Shown: positions 55,640-64,000 of the stretch, in pieces
How the letters are laid out: every line of letters begins with the position of its first letter
Numbering within the stretch: position 1 is the stretch's first letter
DNA from: Janthinobacterium sp. 1_2014MBL_MicDiv
GTDB lineage: Bacteria; Pseudomonadota; Gammaproteobacteria; Burkholderiales; Burkholderiaceae_D
Direction of reading: 5' to 3'
Length of the DNA stretch: 64,000 nt
Assembly (NCBI RefSeq): GCF_001865675.1
Contig: NZ_CP011319.1
Coordinates: 1,674,001 to 1,738,000, forward strand
Notes under the pieces: model-generated
Databases searched by the model: none
What the model was told of the DNA's origin: nothing
What the model saw: the letters and a program-made list of their open reading frames with translations, nothing else
Position numbers and translations under genes: made by a program

Positions 55640-56938
55640 TCAGGCCTTGGGCCGTGCCGCCGGCGGCGCCACGGGCAGGTGGATGGTGAAGCGCGTGCCC
55701 CGGCCCGGCTCGGACGCCACCTCGATGCGCCCCCCATGCTTCATGACGATGCCGTACGAGAGCGACAGGCCCAGGCCCGTGCCGCTGCCCACGGCCTTGG
55801 TGGTGAAGAACGGTTCGAAGATGCGGTGCAGGTGTTCGGGCGCGATGCCGGCGCCCGTGTCGCCGATCTCCACCCACACCCAGCCATCGGCATGGCCCGT
55901 GCGGATGCTGATCACGCCTTCGCCGCTGATGGCCTGGCCCGCGTTGACCAGCAGGTTCATGAATACCTGGTTCAGCTGCGAAGCGAGGCAGGTAATCGAC
56001 GGCAACTCGCCATATTGCTTGTCGATGCGCGCCTTGTACTTGAGTTCGTTACTGACGATGTTCAGAGTACTGTCCAGGCCGGCATGCAGGCTGGCTACCT
56101 GCCAGTCCGTCTCGCCGACATGGGAAAAATCCTTCAGCGCCTGCACGATGTCGCGCACGCGCTTCAAGCCATCCATCGATTCGCCGATTAGCTCGACCAC
56201 GTCCGTCTGCAGGTACGCCAGGTCGGCCTGTTCGCGCACCTGGGCCACGCGCGCGGCCAGCGCGGCGGGCATGGCCGCCTCATATTGCCCGATCACGTCG
56301 AACAGGGTGCCGACATAGGCTTGAAGCGAGCTCATGTTGGAATTGACGAAGCCGATCGGATTGTTGATCTCGTGCGCGATACCGGCCGCCAGCTGGCCGA
56401 TGGACGCCATTTTTTCCGCCTGCAGCAGCTGGTCGTGCGCTTCCTGCAACTTGCTGATCAATAGTTGCTGCTCTTCGCCGCGCGCCTGCAGCATCGCTTC
56501 CATGCGCTTGCGCTCGGTGATATCCGTCAGCGAGCCGATCACCTCGAACGGCACGCCGTGCTCGTCGCGCACGAGGCGCAGGCTGTCGTGCATCCACAGA
56601 TAACTGCCGTCGCGCACGCGAAAGCGGTATTCATAGGCGCGCGCACCCTCGACGAAGATTTGCGCCAGGCTGGAAAAAATGCCGGGCGCATCATCGGGGT
56701 GGATATGGTCGAACCAGAAATTCGGGTCGGCCACCATCTCGTCCGGATGGTAGCCCAGCACGTTCAAGGCGTTATTGCTGACAAAGGTCATCTTGAAGTC
56801 GCCGCTGGGCACGGTGCAATAGATGATGGAGGGGGTATTGTCGAGCAGGTATTGCAGGCGGTCGGCCGTGGCGGCCGGCGCCGCGTCGCCCGCCGGCCTG
56901 GCGTCGGAAGAAAAGAATTCGAAGTCCTCGAACTGCAT
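55640..56938 (-). CDS. PAS-domain sensor histidine kinase, paralogue
   Basis: 432 residues. A PAS domain of the MEKHLA/PAS_3 kind (YLLDNTPSIIYCTVPSGDFKMTFVSNNALNVLGYHPDEMV ... YEYRFRVRDGSYLWMHDSLRLVRDEHG) is followed by H box EKMASIGQLAAGIAHEINNPIGFVNSNM, N box NQVFMNLLVNAGQAI, G1 GDTGAGIAP and G2 GTGLGLSLSY. The transmitter is close to that of the operon kinase at 52864-54306. It is convergent, only five bases after the operon stop. No membrane segment. Confidence 0.94.
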   Translation of the reverse strand: MQFEDFEFFSSDARPAGDAAPAATADRLQYLLDNTPSIIYCTVPSGDFKMTFVSNNALNVLGYHPDEMVADPNFWFDHIHPDDAPGIFSSLAQIFVEGARAYEYRFRVRDGSYLWMHDSLRLVRDEHGVPFEVIGSLTDITERKRMEAMLQARGEEQQLLISKLQEAHDQLLQAEKMASIGQLAAGIAHEINNPIGFVNSNMSSLQAYVGTLFDVIGQYEAAMPAALAARVAQVREQADLAYLQTDVVELIGESMDGLKRVRDIVQALKDFSHVGETDWQVASLHAGLDSTLNIVSNELKYKARIDKQYGELPSITCLASQLNQVFMNLLVNAGQAISGEGVISIRTGHADGWVWVEIGDTGAGIAPEHLHRIFEPFFTTKAVGSGTGLGLSLSYGIVMKHGGRIEVASEPGRGTRFTIHLPVAPPAARPKA

Positions 56939-57014
56939 CGTCACACCTCGCTGCCTGGCTGTCGGCCTGCTGCGATTATGCCTGAAGCCGGCGCGGCCGG
57001 CACGCCGCGCGCGT

Positions 57015-57686
57015 TCAGGGGGCGGGCGGCTGGCCGACGATGGCCATGCGGCGGGCGATGCGCCCGGCTTCCTGCGCATCGCCCGCCTGTTCGGCGCGCA
57101 GGCGCTGCACGCCCAGCCACGCCAGCAGCGGACGGCGCCAGCCCTGGTCCGAGGCCGTGGCGACGGCCGTGTCCAGCAGGGCGGGGGTGGCGCGGCTGGC
57201 GCGCAGCAGCACGCCGGCCGCCACCAGCTGCGACAGCGGGTCCTTGATGGCGGCCACGGCGTCGGCCGCCGCCGTGTCCGAGCCGGCGCCCGCCACGCCG
57301 CGCTGCGCCTCGGGCAGCAGGGCGATGTCGGCCGCCTGCGGCGTGCCGGCCAGGTAGGCCGCATACGCGCGGTCGGCGGCGCTGGCGTCGGCGCGCAGCG
57401 CGTCGAAGCCCGTGCAGTCTTCGAAGACGAGGCTGGCGACGCGCGTGGCACAGCGCAGCAGTTCGACCCTGGCCACCAGGTCGATCTTGCCCGTGCCGCC
57501 CACCTGGCTGCGGGCGCGCTGGAATTCCGTCTGTTCGACCAGGGTCTGGCCATTCAGGTAGGCCGCCTCGTAACGCTCGATCGAGCTTTGCGCGTTCATC
57601 TTCCAGTCCGGCACGGGCGGGCCGCTGGAACAGGCGGCGAGTGCCGCCATGGCCAGCGCGGACAACGCTACATTGATATTTCTCAT
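57015..57686 (-). CDS. Lipoprotein of the MCE lipid transport operon
   Basis: 223 residues. Lipoprotein signal peptide VALSALAMAALAACSSG (lipobox AAC). The mature part is helical (PDWKMNAQSSIERYEAAYLNGQTLVEQTEFQRARSQ) and ends in LLAWLGVQRLRAEQAGDAQEAGRIARRM. No family is certain. The start overlaps the MlaD-like stop by ATGA, which ties it to the transport system as an outer-membrane or periplasmic component. Confidence 0.85.
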   Translation of the reverse strand: MRNINVALSALAMAALAACSSGPPVPDWKMNAQSSIERYEAAYLNGQTLVEQTEFQRARSQVGGTGKIDLVARVELLRCATRVASLVFEDCTGFDALRADASAADRAYAAYLAGTPQAADIALLPEAQRGVAGAGSDTAAADAVAAIKDPLSQLVAAGVLLRASRATPALLDTAVATASDQGWRRPLLAWLGVQRLRAEQAGDAQEAGRIARRMAIVGQPPAP

Positions 57687-58693
57687 GGCAGTTTGATCTC
57701 CGGATTGCGCTTGAACGGCCATTTGCGGTTGATTTCATTGACCAGCTGCTCGACCTTGCGCAGATTGCTTTCCACGTCGGCGCGCAGCGGACCCAGGTCG
57801 GCCGTGGCCGCCCTGGCGTTGGCGCCCACGGCTTGCGCCTCGACCAGCACGGCGTCGACCTTTTTCAGGCTGGCGCGCGTGTCGGCCAGCAGCGCGTTCA
57901 GCTGCACGATGGTTGCCTGCGCATCCGTCATCACGCCCTTGTCGCCAAACACGCGCGTGTCGGCATTGGCCACCAGGCCGTCCGTGCGGCGCGCCAGCTG
58001 GTCCGCCGTGACGAGCAGGGCGTTGGCGCGCTCGACCAGCAGGCGCGACTGCTTATCGTCGCCCGTCAGCAAGCCCATGGCGCCGCCCGGACCGCTGAGC
58101 TTGCCCGTGACGGCCTGCACATTGCGCAGGGTGCCGTCGAGCGCGGAATCGGTGCCCGTCAGGCTGGCCACGTTGTTCAGCAAGTCCTTCGCGGCCGACA
58201 GCAGGCGCGGGATTTCCGCCGCCATGTCGCCCACCAGCAAGTCGCGCGTGGCATCGTCCGGCAGCGGCGGATCCGTCAGGATGCCGCTGTAGGCGCGCAG
58301 CTTGGCGCCGCCGACGATGCCCCGTTCCAGCGTGAAGATGGAGCTGGTGCGCAGCCAGTGCGCGTCTTTGCGCGGCACGTCGATGATGACGCGGGCCTTG
58401 CCGTCCGGCGCCAGCTCGATGCGCTGCACGCGGCCGATGGGGAAGCCGGAAAAGGTCAGGTCGGCGCCCACGCCCACGCCGTCGGAATCGTCGGTCGTCA
58501 GCACCAGCGTCTGCGTGGCTTCGAAGGCGCCGCGCGCATACATCAGGTAGACGACGGAGCCGACCACCAGCACGAACATGAAGACGAGCAGGATGGCCGC
58601 CTTCAGTTCGGCGTGGCGCACGGGCGGCGGCGCGGGCAGCACGGCGTCTGGCGCCGTGACGTCGGTCTGGTCGGGAGTGGGTGTCTGGCTCAT
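57683..58693 (-). CDS. MlaD/MCE family lipid-binding protein
   Basis: 336 residues. One N-terminal membrane helix (LKAAILLVFMFVLVVGSVVYLMYARGA) is followed by an MCE domain (FEATQTLVLTTDDSDGVGVGADLTFSGFPIGRVQRIEL) and a long helical tail with Gln/Asp-rich coiled coil. MCE proteins form hexameric rings that pass phospholipids between membranes. It follows the permease by about 50 bp on the same strand. The tail is of the PqiB-like, longer kind. Confidence 0.92.
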   Translation of the reverse strand: MSQTPTPDQTDVTAPDAVLPAPPPVRHAELKAAILLVFMFVLVVGSVVYLMYARGAFEATQTLVLTTDDSDGVGVGADLTFSGFPIGRVQRIELAPDGKARVIIDVPRKDAHWLRTSSIFTLERGIVGGAKLRAYSGILTDPPLPDDATRDLLVGDMAAEIPRLLSAAKDLLNNVASLTGTDSALDGTLRNVQAVTGKLSGPGGAMGLLTGDDKQSRLLVERANALLVTADQLARRTDGLVANADTRVFGDKGVMTDAQATIVQLNALLADTRASLKKVDAVLVEAQAVGANARAATADLGPLRADVESNLRKVEQLVNEINRKWPFKRNPEIKLP

Positions 58694-58745
58694 GGCGTCG
58701 GGCTCTCGTATGGATGGTGTGGGGATCGCTGGCGGCTGGCGGGCA

Positions 58746-59564
58746 TCAATAGTAATTGCCCATCAGCGAGGCCACTTCGATCAGCAGGATGACGGAAAAC
58801 AGGCGCAGCATTTCGGACAGGCCGTGCGCGGCCCACATGCGCCCGCGCCGGCTGCGCGGGTCTTCCGGGTAGTACGAGGAGGCAAGCGGAATCAGCGCCA
58901 CGGCAAAGCTGAAGAAGACCACCTTCAGCATGAGGATCAGGGCCACGGCCGGATTGAAGATCTGTCCCACGACGCGCGTGTAGCCCTGCAGCGCCCACGG
59001 CGTGAAGCCATAGATGGTGAGGTAGGCGAGCACCAGCGAGGTGACGCAGCTGACGATGGCCAGCATCCACACGGCGAAGATGCCGGACATGACGCGCGGA
59101 AAGTATTCGCGGCGCAGCAGGTCGACGCCCTGGCGCTGCATGGTGTCGAGCACGCCGGTCGAGCGCATTTGCGCAAACGCAATACCATCGGGCAAGGTCA
59201 GGCGCAGCGCGACGAACAGGGCGGCCGTCAGCGGTATCAGTTCCAGCACCAGCACGCGCACCACCATTTCCAGCGCATAGCGCGACAGGCCGTAGCTTTG
59301 CGCGCTGACGACGACGATGCGGATCAGTACCAGGCTGACCAGCGCGCAGGCGACGCTGAACCACACCAGGTTGGGCGCCGTGTTCGTCACCAGGCGGTGC
59401 GCGAGGATGGGGCGGTTGGCGCGGTTGTAGCTCGACGGCGACAGGGCCAGCGAAAACACGAGGATGGCGAAATGCACGAGGCGCCACCAGCTGCCCAGCC
59501 AGGCAATGGTGGCCCGGTGCAGGCGGCGCAGGCCGATGATGAGGGAGACGGAAACGGTCATCAT
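58746..59564 (-). CDS. MlaE family ABC lipid permease
   Basis: 272 residues. MlaE fold with about six membrane helices, containing LVLIRIVVVSAQSYGLSRYALEMVVRVLVLELIPLTAALFVALRL and EYFPRVMSGIFAVWMLAIVSCVTSLVLAYL. It is the first gene in an operon with the MCE protein and the lipoprotein. An ATPase (MlaF-like) is needed for function but is not present in the window on either side; it must be elsewhere or the set is incomplete. Confidence 0.9.
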   Translation of the reverse strand: MMTVSVSLIIGLRRLHRATIAWLGSWWRLVHFAILVFSLALSPSSYNRANRPILAHRLVTNTAPNLVWFSVACALVSLVLIRIVVVSAQSYGLSRYALEMVVRVLVLELIPLTAALFVALRLTLPDGIAFAQMRSTGVLDTMQRQGVDLLRREYFPRVMSGIFAVWMLAIVSCVTSLVLAYLTIYGFTPWALQGYTRVVGQIFNPAVALILMLKVVFFSFAVALIPLASSYYPEDPRSRRGRMWAAHGLSEMLRLFSVILLIEVASLMGNYY

Positions 59565-59617
59565 GGCATCTTAACATCAGCCCGGCCCGGCAGGTACGGC
59601 TGGCGTGCGCGCGGCGT

Positions 59618-60484
59618 CTATTTGTCGGCCACGCTGGCGATGATGGCGTCGGCCGCCGCCCGCACCCTGGCAGAGCGGTTCAGGTCTGCATGCATGACGA
59701 GCCACACGTCATACGGCTCGGCCCGCTCTGGCCAGATGCGCACGAGCAATGGATCGATATCGCCCAGGTGGGTGGCCAGCTCGGCCACGCCCAGGCCCGC
59801 GCGCGCCGCTTGCTGCAGCATCATGGCCGAATTCACTTCCATGGCCACCCTGGCGTTGGCGACAGGCTCGCCGGCGATCTTCTCCGCGTGGCGCGGCGTC
59901 ACGGTATGGTGGTAGATGACGATGTCGTGGCCGGCCAGCGCCGTACCGCGCACGGGTTCGCCCCGTTCGGCCAGGTAGGCGGGCGACGCGTACAGGCCCA
60001 GGCTGCGCTTGACGAGGTGGCGCGAGATCAGGTCCGGATCGGTGGGGCGCACGCCGCGCACGGCCAGGTCCGCCTCGCGCCGCGTCAGGCTGGCCAGCGC
60101 CGGCGCCACGTTGAGCACGATGCGGATGTCCGGGTGGGCCGCATGCAGCCGCTGCATGGCACGGATGACGAAATGGCTGGCCATGGTGTCCGTGGTGGCC
60201 ACGCGCACGAGGCCGGACAGGCGGTTGTCGACGCCCAGCATTTCCCTCTGCAATTTGTCGGCCGCCCGCTCCATCGCCTCGGCGGCCGAAAGCGCCAATT
60301 CGCCGGCCGGCGTGGGCACGTAGCCGGACGGCGTGCGCAGGAACAGGGTGGCGCCCAGCGATGCCTCCAGCGCGGCCAGGCGGCGCCCGCACGTGGCCTG
60401 GTCGATGCACAGCAGGGCGGCCGCGCCGCGCAGGGTGCCGGCCCGGCCGATGGCCAGAAAAATGCGCGCGTTATCCCAGTCCAT
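59618..60484 (-). CDS. LysR family transcriptional regulator
   Basis: 288 residues. N-terminal winged helix (WDNARIFLAIGRAGTLRGAAALLCIDQATCGRRLAALEASLGATLFLRTPSGYVPTPAGE) and a periplasmic-binding-like effector domain (VRVATTDTMASHFVIRAMQRLHAAHPDIRIVL). Divergent from the MFS gene, with a perfect 7-bp-arm inverted repeat in the 127-bp gap, so it very probably controls that gene. The effector is unknown. Confidence 0.94.
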   Translation of the reverse strand: MDWDNARIFLAIGRAGTLRGAAALLCIDQATCGRRLAALEASLGATLFLRTPSGYVPTPAGELALSAAEAMERAADKLQREMLGVDNRLSGLVRVATTDTMASHFVIRAMQRLHAAHPDIRIVLNVAPALASLTRREADLAVRGVRPTDPDLISRHLVKRSLGLYASPAYLAERGEPVRGTALAGHDIVIYHHTVTPRHAEKIAGEPVANARVAMEVNSAMMLQQAARAGLGVAELATHLGDIDPLLVRIWPERAEPYDVWLVMHADLNRSARVRAAADAIIASVADK

Positions 60485-60513
60485 GCGTTTCCTCTATGCT
60501 GACGTCTTTTTTT

Positions 60514-60531
60514 TGATGCATTTTTGCATCA
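60514..60531. promoter_or_regulatory. Inverted repeat in the LysR/MFS divergent region
   Basis: TGATGCA (60514-60520), TTTT, TGCATCA (60525-60531): a perfect inverted repeat between the two divergent genes, most likely the LysR binding site. Confidence 0.6.
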
Positions 60532-60611
60532 TAGCGCCGATTTTATGCCTGTTTACTGCATTGTGCAACGCTCCTACAATGGCTGCCCCGCCGTCCCTGC
60601 AAGGAAAAACC

Positions 60612-61982
60612 ATGTCTGCCATTCCACCGCGCCGTGCCAACGGCTTGATCCTGCTGACCCTGGCGTTCGGCTTCGTCATGGCCATGATCGACGTCACGGC
60701 CGTCAACGTGGCGCTGTCCGATATCGCGCGCGACCTGGCCATTCCGCTGACGGGCCTGGTCTGGGTGGTCGACGGCTACACCCTGACGTTTGCCGCGCTG
60801 CTGCTGGCCGGCGGCGCGCTGGCCGACTGCTATGGCCCCAAAGCCGTGTACCAGGGCGGACTCGGCGTCTTCATCCTCGGCTCGATCCTGTGCGGCGCTG
60901 CGCCCGACGGCCATTTCCTCACGGCGGCGCGCCTGCTGCAAGGGGCGGGCGCGGCCCTGTTCATGCCCAGCTCGCTCAGCCTGCTGACGCACAGCTTCGA
61001 CGACGAGCGCGAACGCACGCGCATGCTCGGTGCCTGGTCGGCGCTGGTGGGCGTGGCGGGCGCGTCCGGTCCCCTGATCGGCGGCATCCTCGTGCACCAG
61101 TTCGGCTGGCGCAGCGTCTTCTGGGTGAACGTGCCGCTGGGCGTGCTGGCCATCGTCATGGCGCAGGTGCTGCTGGCCGCGCCGGCCCGCCAGCCGCGCG
61201 ACCTGTCGCTGTTCAGCCATGCGCTGGGCGTGGCGGCGCTGGCGGGCCTGAGTTTCGTGCTGATCGAAGGTCCCGTGCTGGGCTGGCTGTCGCTGGGCGT
61301 GCTGGCGGCAGGGGCATGGACGGTATTGGCCGCCTGGCAATTGCTGCGGCGCGAGCGCAGCGGCAGCCATCCGCTGTTGCCGCGCGCACTGTTTCACAGC
61401 AGCAGTTTTGGCGCGGCCAATGGCGTGGGATTTTTGATTAACTTTTGCGTCTTCGGCCAGCTGTTTTTATTGAGCCTGTTCCTGCAGCAAGCGGGCGGCG
61501 CCGACGCCTTGCAGTCGGGCCTGCGCCTGCTGCCCATGATGGCGGCCTACACGGTGGGCAATTTCATGGCTGGGAGTATTGCGGCGCGGCATGGCACGCG
61601 CCTGCCGATGCTGTTCGGTTTGCTGGTGGGCGCCGTCATGGCGCTGCTGTTGATGGCCTTGCGCCCCGGCACGCCGTTTGCGCTGCTGGCGCTGGGCACG
61701 GCCGTCATGAACGTGGCCATCGGCATCGCCATTCCCGCCATGACGGCCACCGTGATGCGGGTGGCCGGCAAGCAGCATGCGAACAGCGCGGCGGCGGCCC
61801 TGAATGCGAACCGGCAGATCGGCGCCCTGGTGGGCGTGGCCCTGATCGGCAGCATCCTGCACATGGTGCCCGACTGGTCGCTGCGCCTGCCGCTGGCCTA
61901 CGCGACGATTGCCGCCGCGTATGGCCTGGCGGCGGCACTCGTCCACCGCCACGTGCACATGCCGCAGGCCGTGGCGGCCTGA
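60612..61982 (+). CDS. MFS transporter, DHA2 (multidrug efflux) type
   Basis: 456 residues with about 14 membrane helices, opening ANGLILLTLAFGFVMAMIDVTAVNVALSDIARDL, which is the DHA2 first helix with its D-T motif. GGALADCYGPKAVYQGG is motif A and LVGVAGASGPLIGGILV is motif C of antiporters. AAGGAAA precedes ATG 60612. Regulated by the divergent LysR gene. Drug or metabolite exported is not known. Confidence 0.93.
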   Translation: MSAIPPRRANGLILLTLAFGFVMAMIDVTAVNVALSDIARDLAIPLTGLVWVVDGYTLTFAALLLAGGALADCYGPKAVYQGGLGVFILGSILCGAAPDGHFLTAARLLQGAGAALFMPSSLSLLTHSFDDERERTRMLGAWSALVGVAGASGPLIGGILVHQFGWRSVFWVNVPLGVLAIVMAQVLLAAPARQPRDLSLFSHALGVAALAGLSFVLIEGPVLGWLSLGVLAAGAWTVLAAWQLLRRERSGSHPLLPRALFHSSSFGAANGVGFLINFCVFGQLFLLSLFLQQAGGADALQSGLRLLPMMAAYTVGNFMAGSIAARHGTRLPMLFGLLVGAVMALLLMALRPGTPFALLALGTAVMNVAIGIAIPAMTATVMRVAGKQHANSAAAALNANRQIGALVGVALIGSILHMVPDWSLRLPLAYATIAAAYGLAAALVHRHVHMPQAVAA

Positions 61983-61986
61983 AGGT

Positions 61987-62634
61987 TTATTGCTCGCGCG
62001 TGCTGCGCCACTCGACCAGTTCCTCGATGGTGAGGATGGGCATGCCATGCAGTTCCGCGAAGCGTTCGATATCGTCGCCGCGCATCATGGTGCCGTCCGG
62101 ATTCATCAGCTCGCACAGCACGGCGGCCGGGTTCAGGCCCGCCATGCGCGACAGGTCGACGGAACCCTCCGTGTGGCCACGACGCTCGAGCACGCCACCG
62201 GGCGCGGCGCGCAGGGGGAAGACGTGGCCCGGACGCACCAGGTCGGCCGGCTTGGCGTCCTTGGCGATGGCGGCGCGGATGGTGGTGACCCTGTCGGCGG
62301 CCGACACGCCCGTCGTGACGCCATCGCGCGCCTCGATGGAGACGGTAAACGGCGTGCCGTAGCGGCTGCCGTTGTCGGACGACATGGGCGGCAATTCCAG
62401 CGCGCTGACGACGTCCGTCGGCAGGCACAGGCAGACGATGCCGCTGCATTCGCGGATCAGCAGGGCCATGGTTTCATTCGTCAGTTTTTCCGCCGACAGG
62501 ATCAGGTCGGCTTCGTTTTCACGGTCGAAATCGTCGAGCAGGATGACGGGGATGCCGGCGCGCATGGCGGCCAGGGCGGACTGGATGCGACCTTCGAGGT
62601 CGTTGGAAAGCAGGGTATAGCTGTTGACTAACAT
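61987..62634 (-). CDS. ribB: 3,4-Dihydroxy-2-butanone 4-phosphate synthase
   Basis: 215 residues, monofunctional (no RibA part). Signature DDFDRENEADLILSAEKL (acidic metal site), CLPTDVVSALELPPM, GVTTGVSAADR, RPGHVFPLRA and the HTEGSVDL segment are all intact. It makes the four-carbon unit of riboflavin from ribulose 5-phosphate. ATG 62634 is chosen because homology starts MLVNSYTLLSNDLEGRI. An FMN riboswitch lies about 100 bp upstream on the same strand and should shut it off when flavin is high. Confidence 0.96.
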   Translation of the reverse strand: MLVNSYTLLSNDLEGRIQSALAAMRAGIPVILLDDFDRENEADLILSAEKLTNETMALLIRECSGIVCLCLPTDVVSALELPPMSSDNGSRYGTPFTVSIEARDGVTTGVSAADRVTTIRAAIAKDAKPADLVRPGHVFPLRAAPGGVLERRGHTEGSVDLSRMAGLNPAAVLCELMNPDGTMMRGDDIERFAELHGMPILTIEELVEWRSTREQ

Positions 62635-62731
62635 GGTGAAACGCTCCTCGCATAGGCGAAAAACGCTGCAGGGCAAGCGAATAGACGCAACTGGCCGCAT
62701 CGCCGTGGCGATGGGACATCACACTACTGCA

Positions 62732-62876
62732 CATCTTCTTTCATCCGGACTATACCGTCGGCTCTAGGTTTGCACTAGATCTGCTGACCCTGCCAAAAGG
62801 AATTTGACAGGCGCTCGCGGGCTTGACCGTTGCCGGTCTTACCGCCGGTGGGGAATCGCACCCCGCCCCGAAGACG
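62732..62876 (-). promoter_or_regulatory. FMN (RFN) riboswitch upstream of ribB
   Basis: On the minus strand: CTTCGGGGCGGGGTG, ATTCCCCACCGGCGGTA, AGCCCGCGAGCGCC, then CCGACGGTATAGTCCGGATG and the closing GAAGAT. These are the conserved parts of the FMN aptamer in order; P1 pairs GTCTTC with GAAGAT. It controls ribB by translation or transcription. Confidence 0.95.
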
Positions 62877-63064
62877 TATTGTTGTGCCGGTCCACATGAC
62901 CGGCGGCAATACTGTAGCACAATTGAAAAAACCTGGCAGGGCACGGTCGAGTTTGTTATTCGACAAAGTTCCCTTGGGAAAGTCGTTTCCCCTAAGCTGT
63001 TTTTAATCGCGGAAAGTCGATTTCGGTGTAAGGTATGCTTACTGAATCTTACGCAAGGCACTAC

Positions 63065-64000
63065 ATGAAGCTGAGTAAATTACGCCTGATTTCGGGCGCC
63101 GTCCTGCTGGCATGCGCCTGCATGGCCCAGGCTGAAATCCGTTTGAGCGACCCCTTGCCGCTGGCACCAGAAGTTACCGTAGGTACATTGCCGAATGGCT
63201 TGACCTACTACATCAAGAAAAATGCCCGTCCGGCACAGAAAGTCGAGCTGCGCCTCGTGGTGAAGGCCGGCTCCATCCTGGAAGACGACGACCAGCAAGG
63301 GCTGGCGCATTTCACGGAACACATGGCTTTCAACGGTTCCACGCATTTCAAGCGCAATGAACTGATTTCTTACCTGCAATCGATCGGCGTGAAATTCGGC
63401 GCCGACCTGAATGCCTACACGAGCTTTGATGAAACGGTGTACGTGTTGCCGATCCCGACGAACAGGAAAGGCAACCTGGAAAAGGGTTTCCTCGTGCTGG
63501 AAGACTGGGCGCATGGCTTGAAGTTCAATCCGGCCGACATCAACAGCGAGCGCGGCATCGTGCTGGAAGAGGCGCGCCTGGGCAAGGGCGCCAGCGACCG
63601 CATGAACAAGGTGCTGTATCCGAAATTGCTGAACGGTTCGCGCTATGCGGAACGCATGCCGATCGGCAAGGAATCCGTGCTGAAGACCTTCAAGCCGGAA
63701 GCCATCAAGCGTTTCTACCAGGACTGGTACCGTCCCGACCTGATGGCCGTGATGGTGGTGGGCGACGTCGAGCCGAAGCAGGCCGAAGCGATGATACGCG
63801 CGCATTTCGGCAAGCTGAAAAATCCCGCGAAACCGCGTCCGCGCGTGTATGCGGAAGTGCCGCAGCGCTCGCAGACGGAAGCGCTGGTGATCACGGACAA
63901 GGAGGCGGCCGACAATTCCGTCTTCATCCGCTACCCGATCCGCGCCGCGCAGGAACCCGTCACCATTGCCGACTACCGGCGCCAGATGATCGAAAACCTG
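63065..64000 (+). CDS. M16 family zinc peptidase, N-terminal part (cut by the right edge)
   Basis: At least 312 residues. Signal peptide LISGAVLLACACMAQA, then LPNGLTYYIKKNARPAQKVELRLVVKAGSILEDDDQQGLAHFTEHMAFNGS: the inverted zinc motif HFTEH (His-x-x-Glu-His) is intact, and the third ligand Glu follows in IVLEEARLGKG. Insulinase/pitrilysin family enzymes of this long periplasmic type degrade peptides. AAGG lies before ATG 63065. The C-terminal half is outside the window, so completeness cannot be judged. Confidence 0.94.
   Translation, partial: MKLSKLRLISGAVLLACACMAQAEIRLSDPLPLAPEVTVGTLPNGLTYYIKKNARPAQKVELRLVVKAGSILEDDDQQGLAHFTEHMAFNGSTHFKRNELISYLQSIGVKFGADLNAYTSFDETVYVLPIPTNRKGNLEKGFLVLEDWAHGLKFNPADINSERGIVLEEARLGKGASDRMNKVLYPKLLNGSRYAERMPIGKESVLKTFKPEAIKRFYQDWYRPDLMAVMVVGDVEPKQAEAMIRAHFGKLKNPAKPRPRVYAEVPQRSQTEALVITDKEAADNSVFIRYPIRAAQEPVTIADYRRQMIENL

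Overview
The window is high-GC chromosomal DNA from a betaproteobacterium, most likely Oxalobacteraceae (Janthinobacterium/Massilia/Duganella type). This rests on the conserved dapC-dapD-(Spx-like)-dapE-prmB order, an OmpR/EnvZ pair, rraA next to aceA, a PEP-CTERM protein and two riboswitch classes usual for the group. It is mostly core genome: about 60 protein genes, and no rRNA, tRNA, CRISPR or transposase was found. The genus is inferred from gene content and protein style; no database was searched.

Layout. 1-6.1 kb: end of a sensor kinase, an S46 peptidase, a TetR/DUF2867 pair, and a PnuC-type transporter coupled to a NadR-like kinase. 6.1-8.5 kb: a convergent TonB receptor under a TPP riboswitch. 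8.5-16.8 kb: YqhD-type alcohol dehydrogenase, an EncFtn-like protein without the usual metal ligands, an Imm26-like protein, EnvZ/OmpR, FapA/DUF342, ArfB and CheW. 16.8-25.4 kb (minus strand): YheS, PrmB and the diaminopimelate genes, with a flavin monooxygenase between dapD and the Spx-like gene. 25.6-28.8 kb: tsaB-rimI-UDG-DUF1853, joined by overlapping start/stop codons. 28.9-35 kb: lplT, alr, radA (with a LexA box), PilZ and fliD. 35-41.8 kb: AraC/MFS, rraA, aceA, a PEP-CTERM protein with an FNR-type box, and a MerR-controlled membrane protein. 41.8-48.7 kb: accessory material (DUF4153, an AT-richer cassette-like ORF, two VOC proteins, orphan motA, a LysR remnant, a PQ-loop-like protein, DUF4105). 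48.8-50.7 kb: DEAD-box helicase and a lipoprotein. 50.8-57 kb: a five-gene signalling operon plus a convergent paralogous kinase. 57-59.6 kb: an MCE/MlaE lipid transport set. 59.6-64 kb: LysR/MFS, ribB with an FMN riboswitch, and the start of an M16 peptidase.

The most system-like locus is 50.8-55.6 kb. Five genes overlap by ATGA at every junction: REC-PAS, a small GMVL-domain protein, HDOD, PAS kinase, and REC plus a degenerate HD-GYP. The last protein has lost three of the histidines that normally bind metal, so it looks like a signalling or scaffold output rather than a c-di-GMP phosphodiesterase. The second candidate is a vitamin salvage set: TPP riboswitch-TonB receptor facing PnuC-type transporter-kinase, where the riboswitch suggests thiamine while the kinase family suggests nicotinamide riboside.

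A dispersed intergenic repeat (core GTAGGTCGGATTAG / GTAATCCGAC) occurs three times. At one copy it separates lplT from a second, diverged copy of the lplT C-terminal codons.
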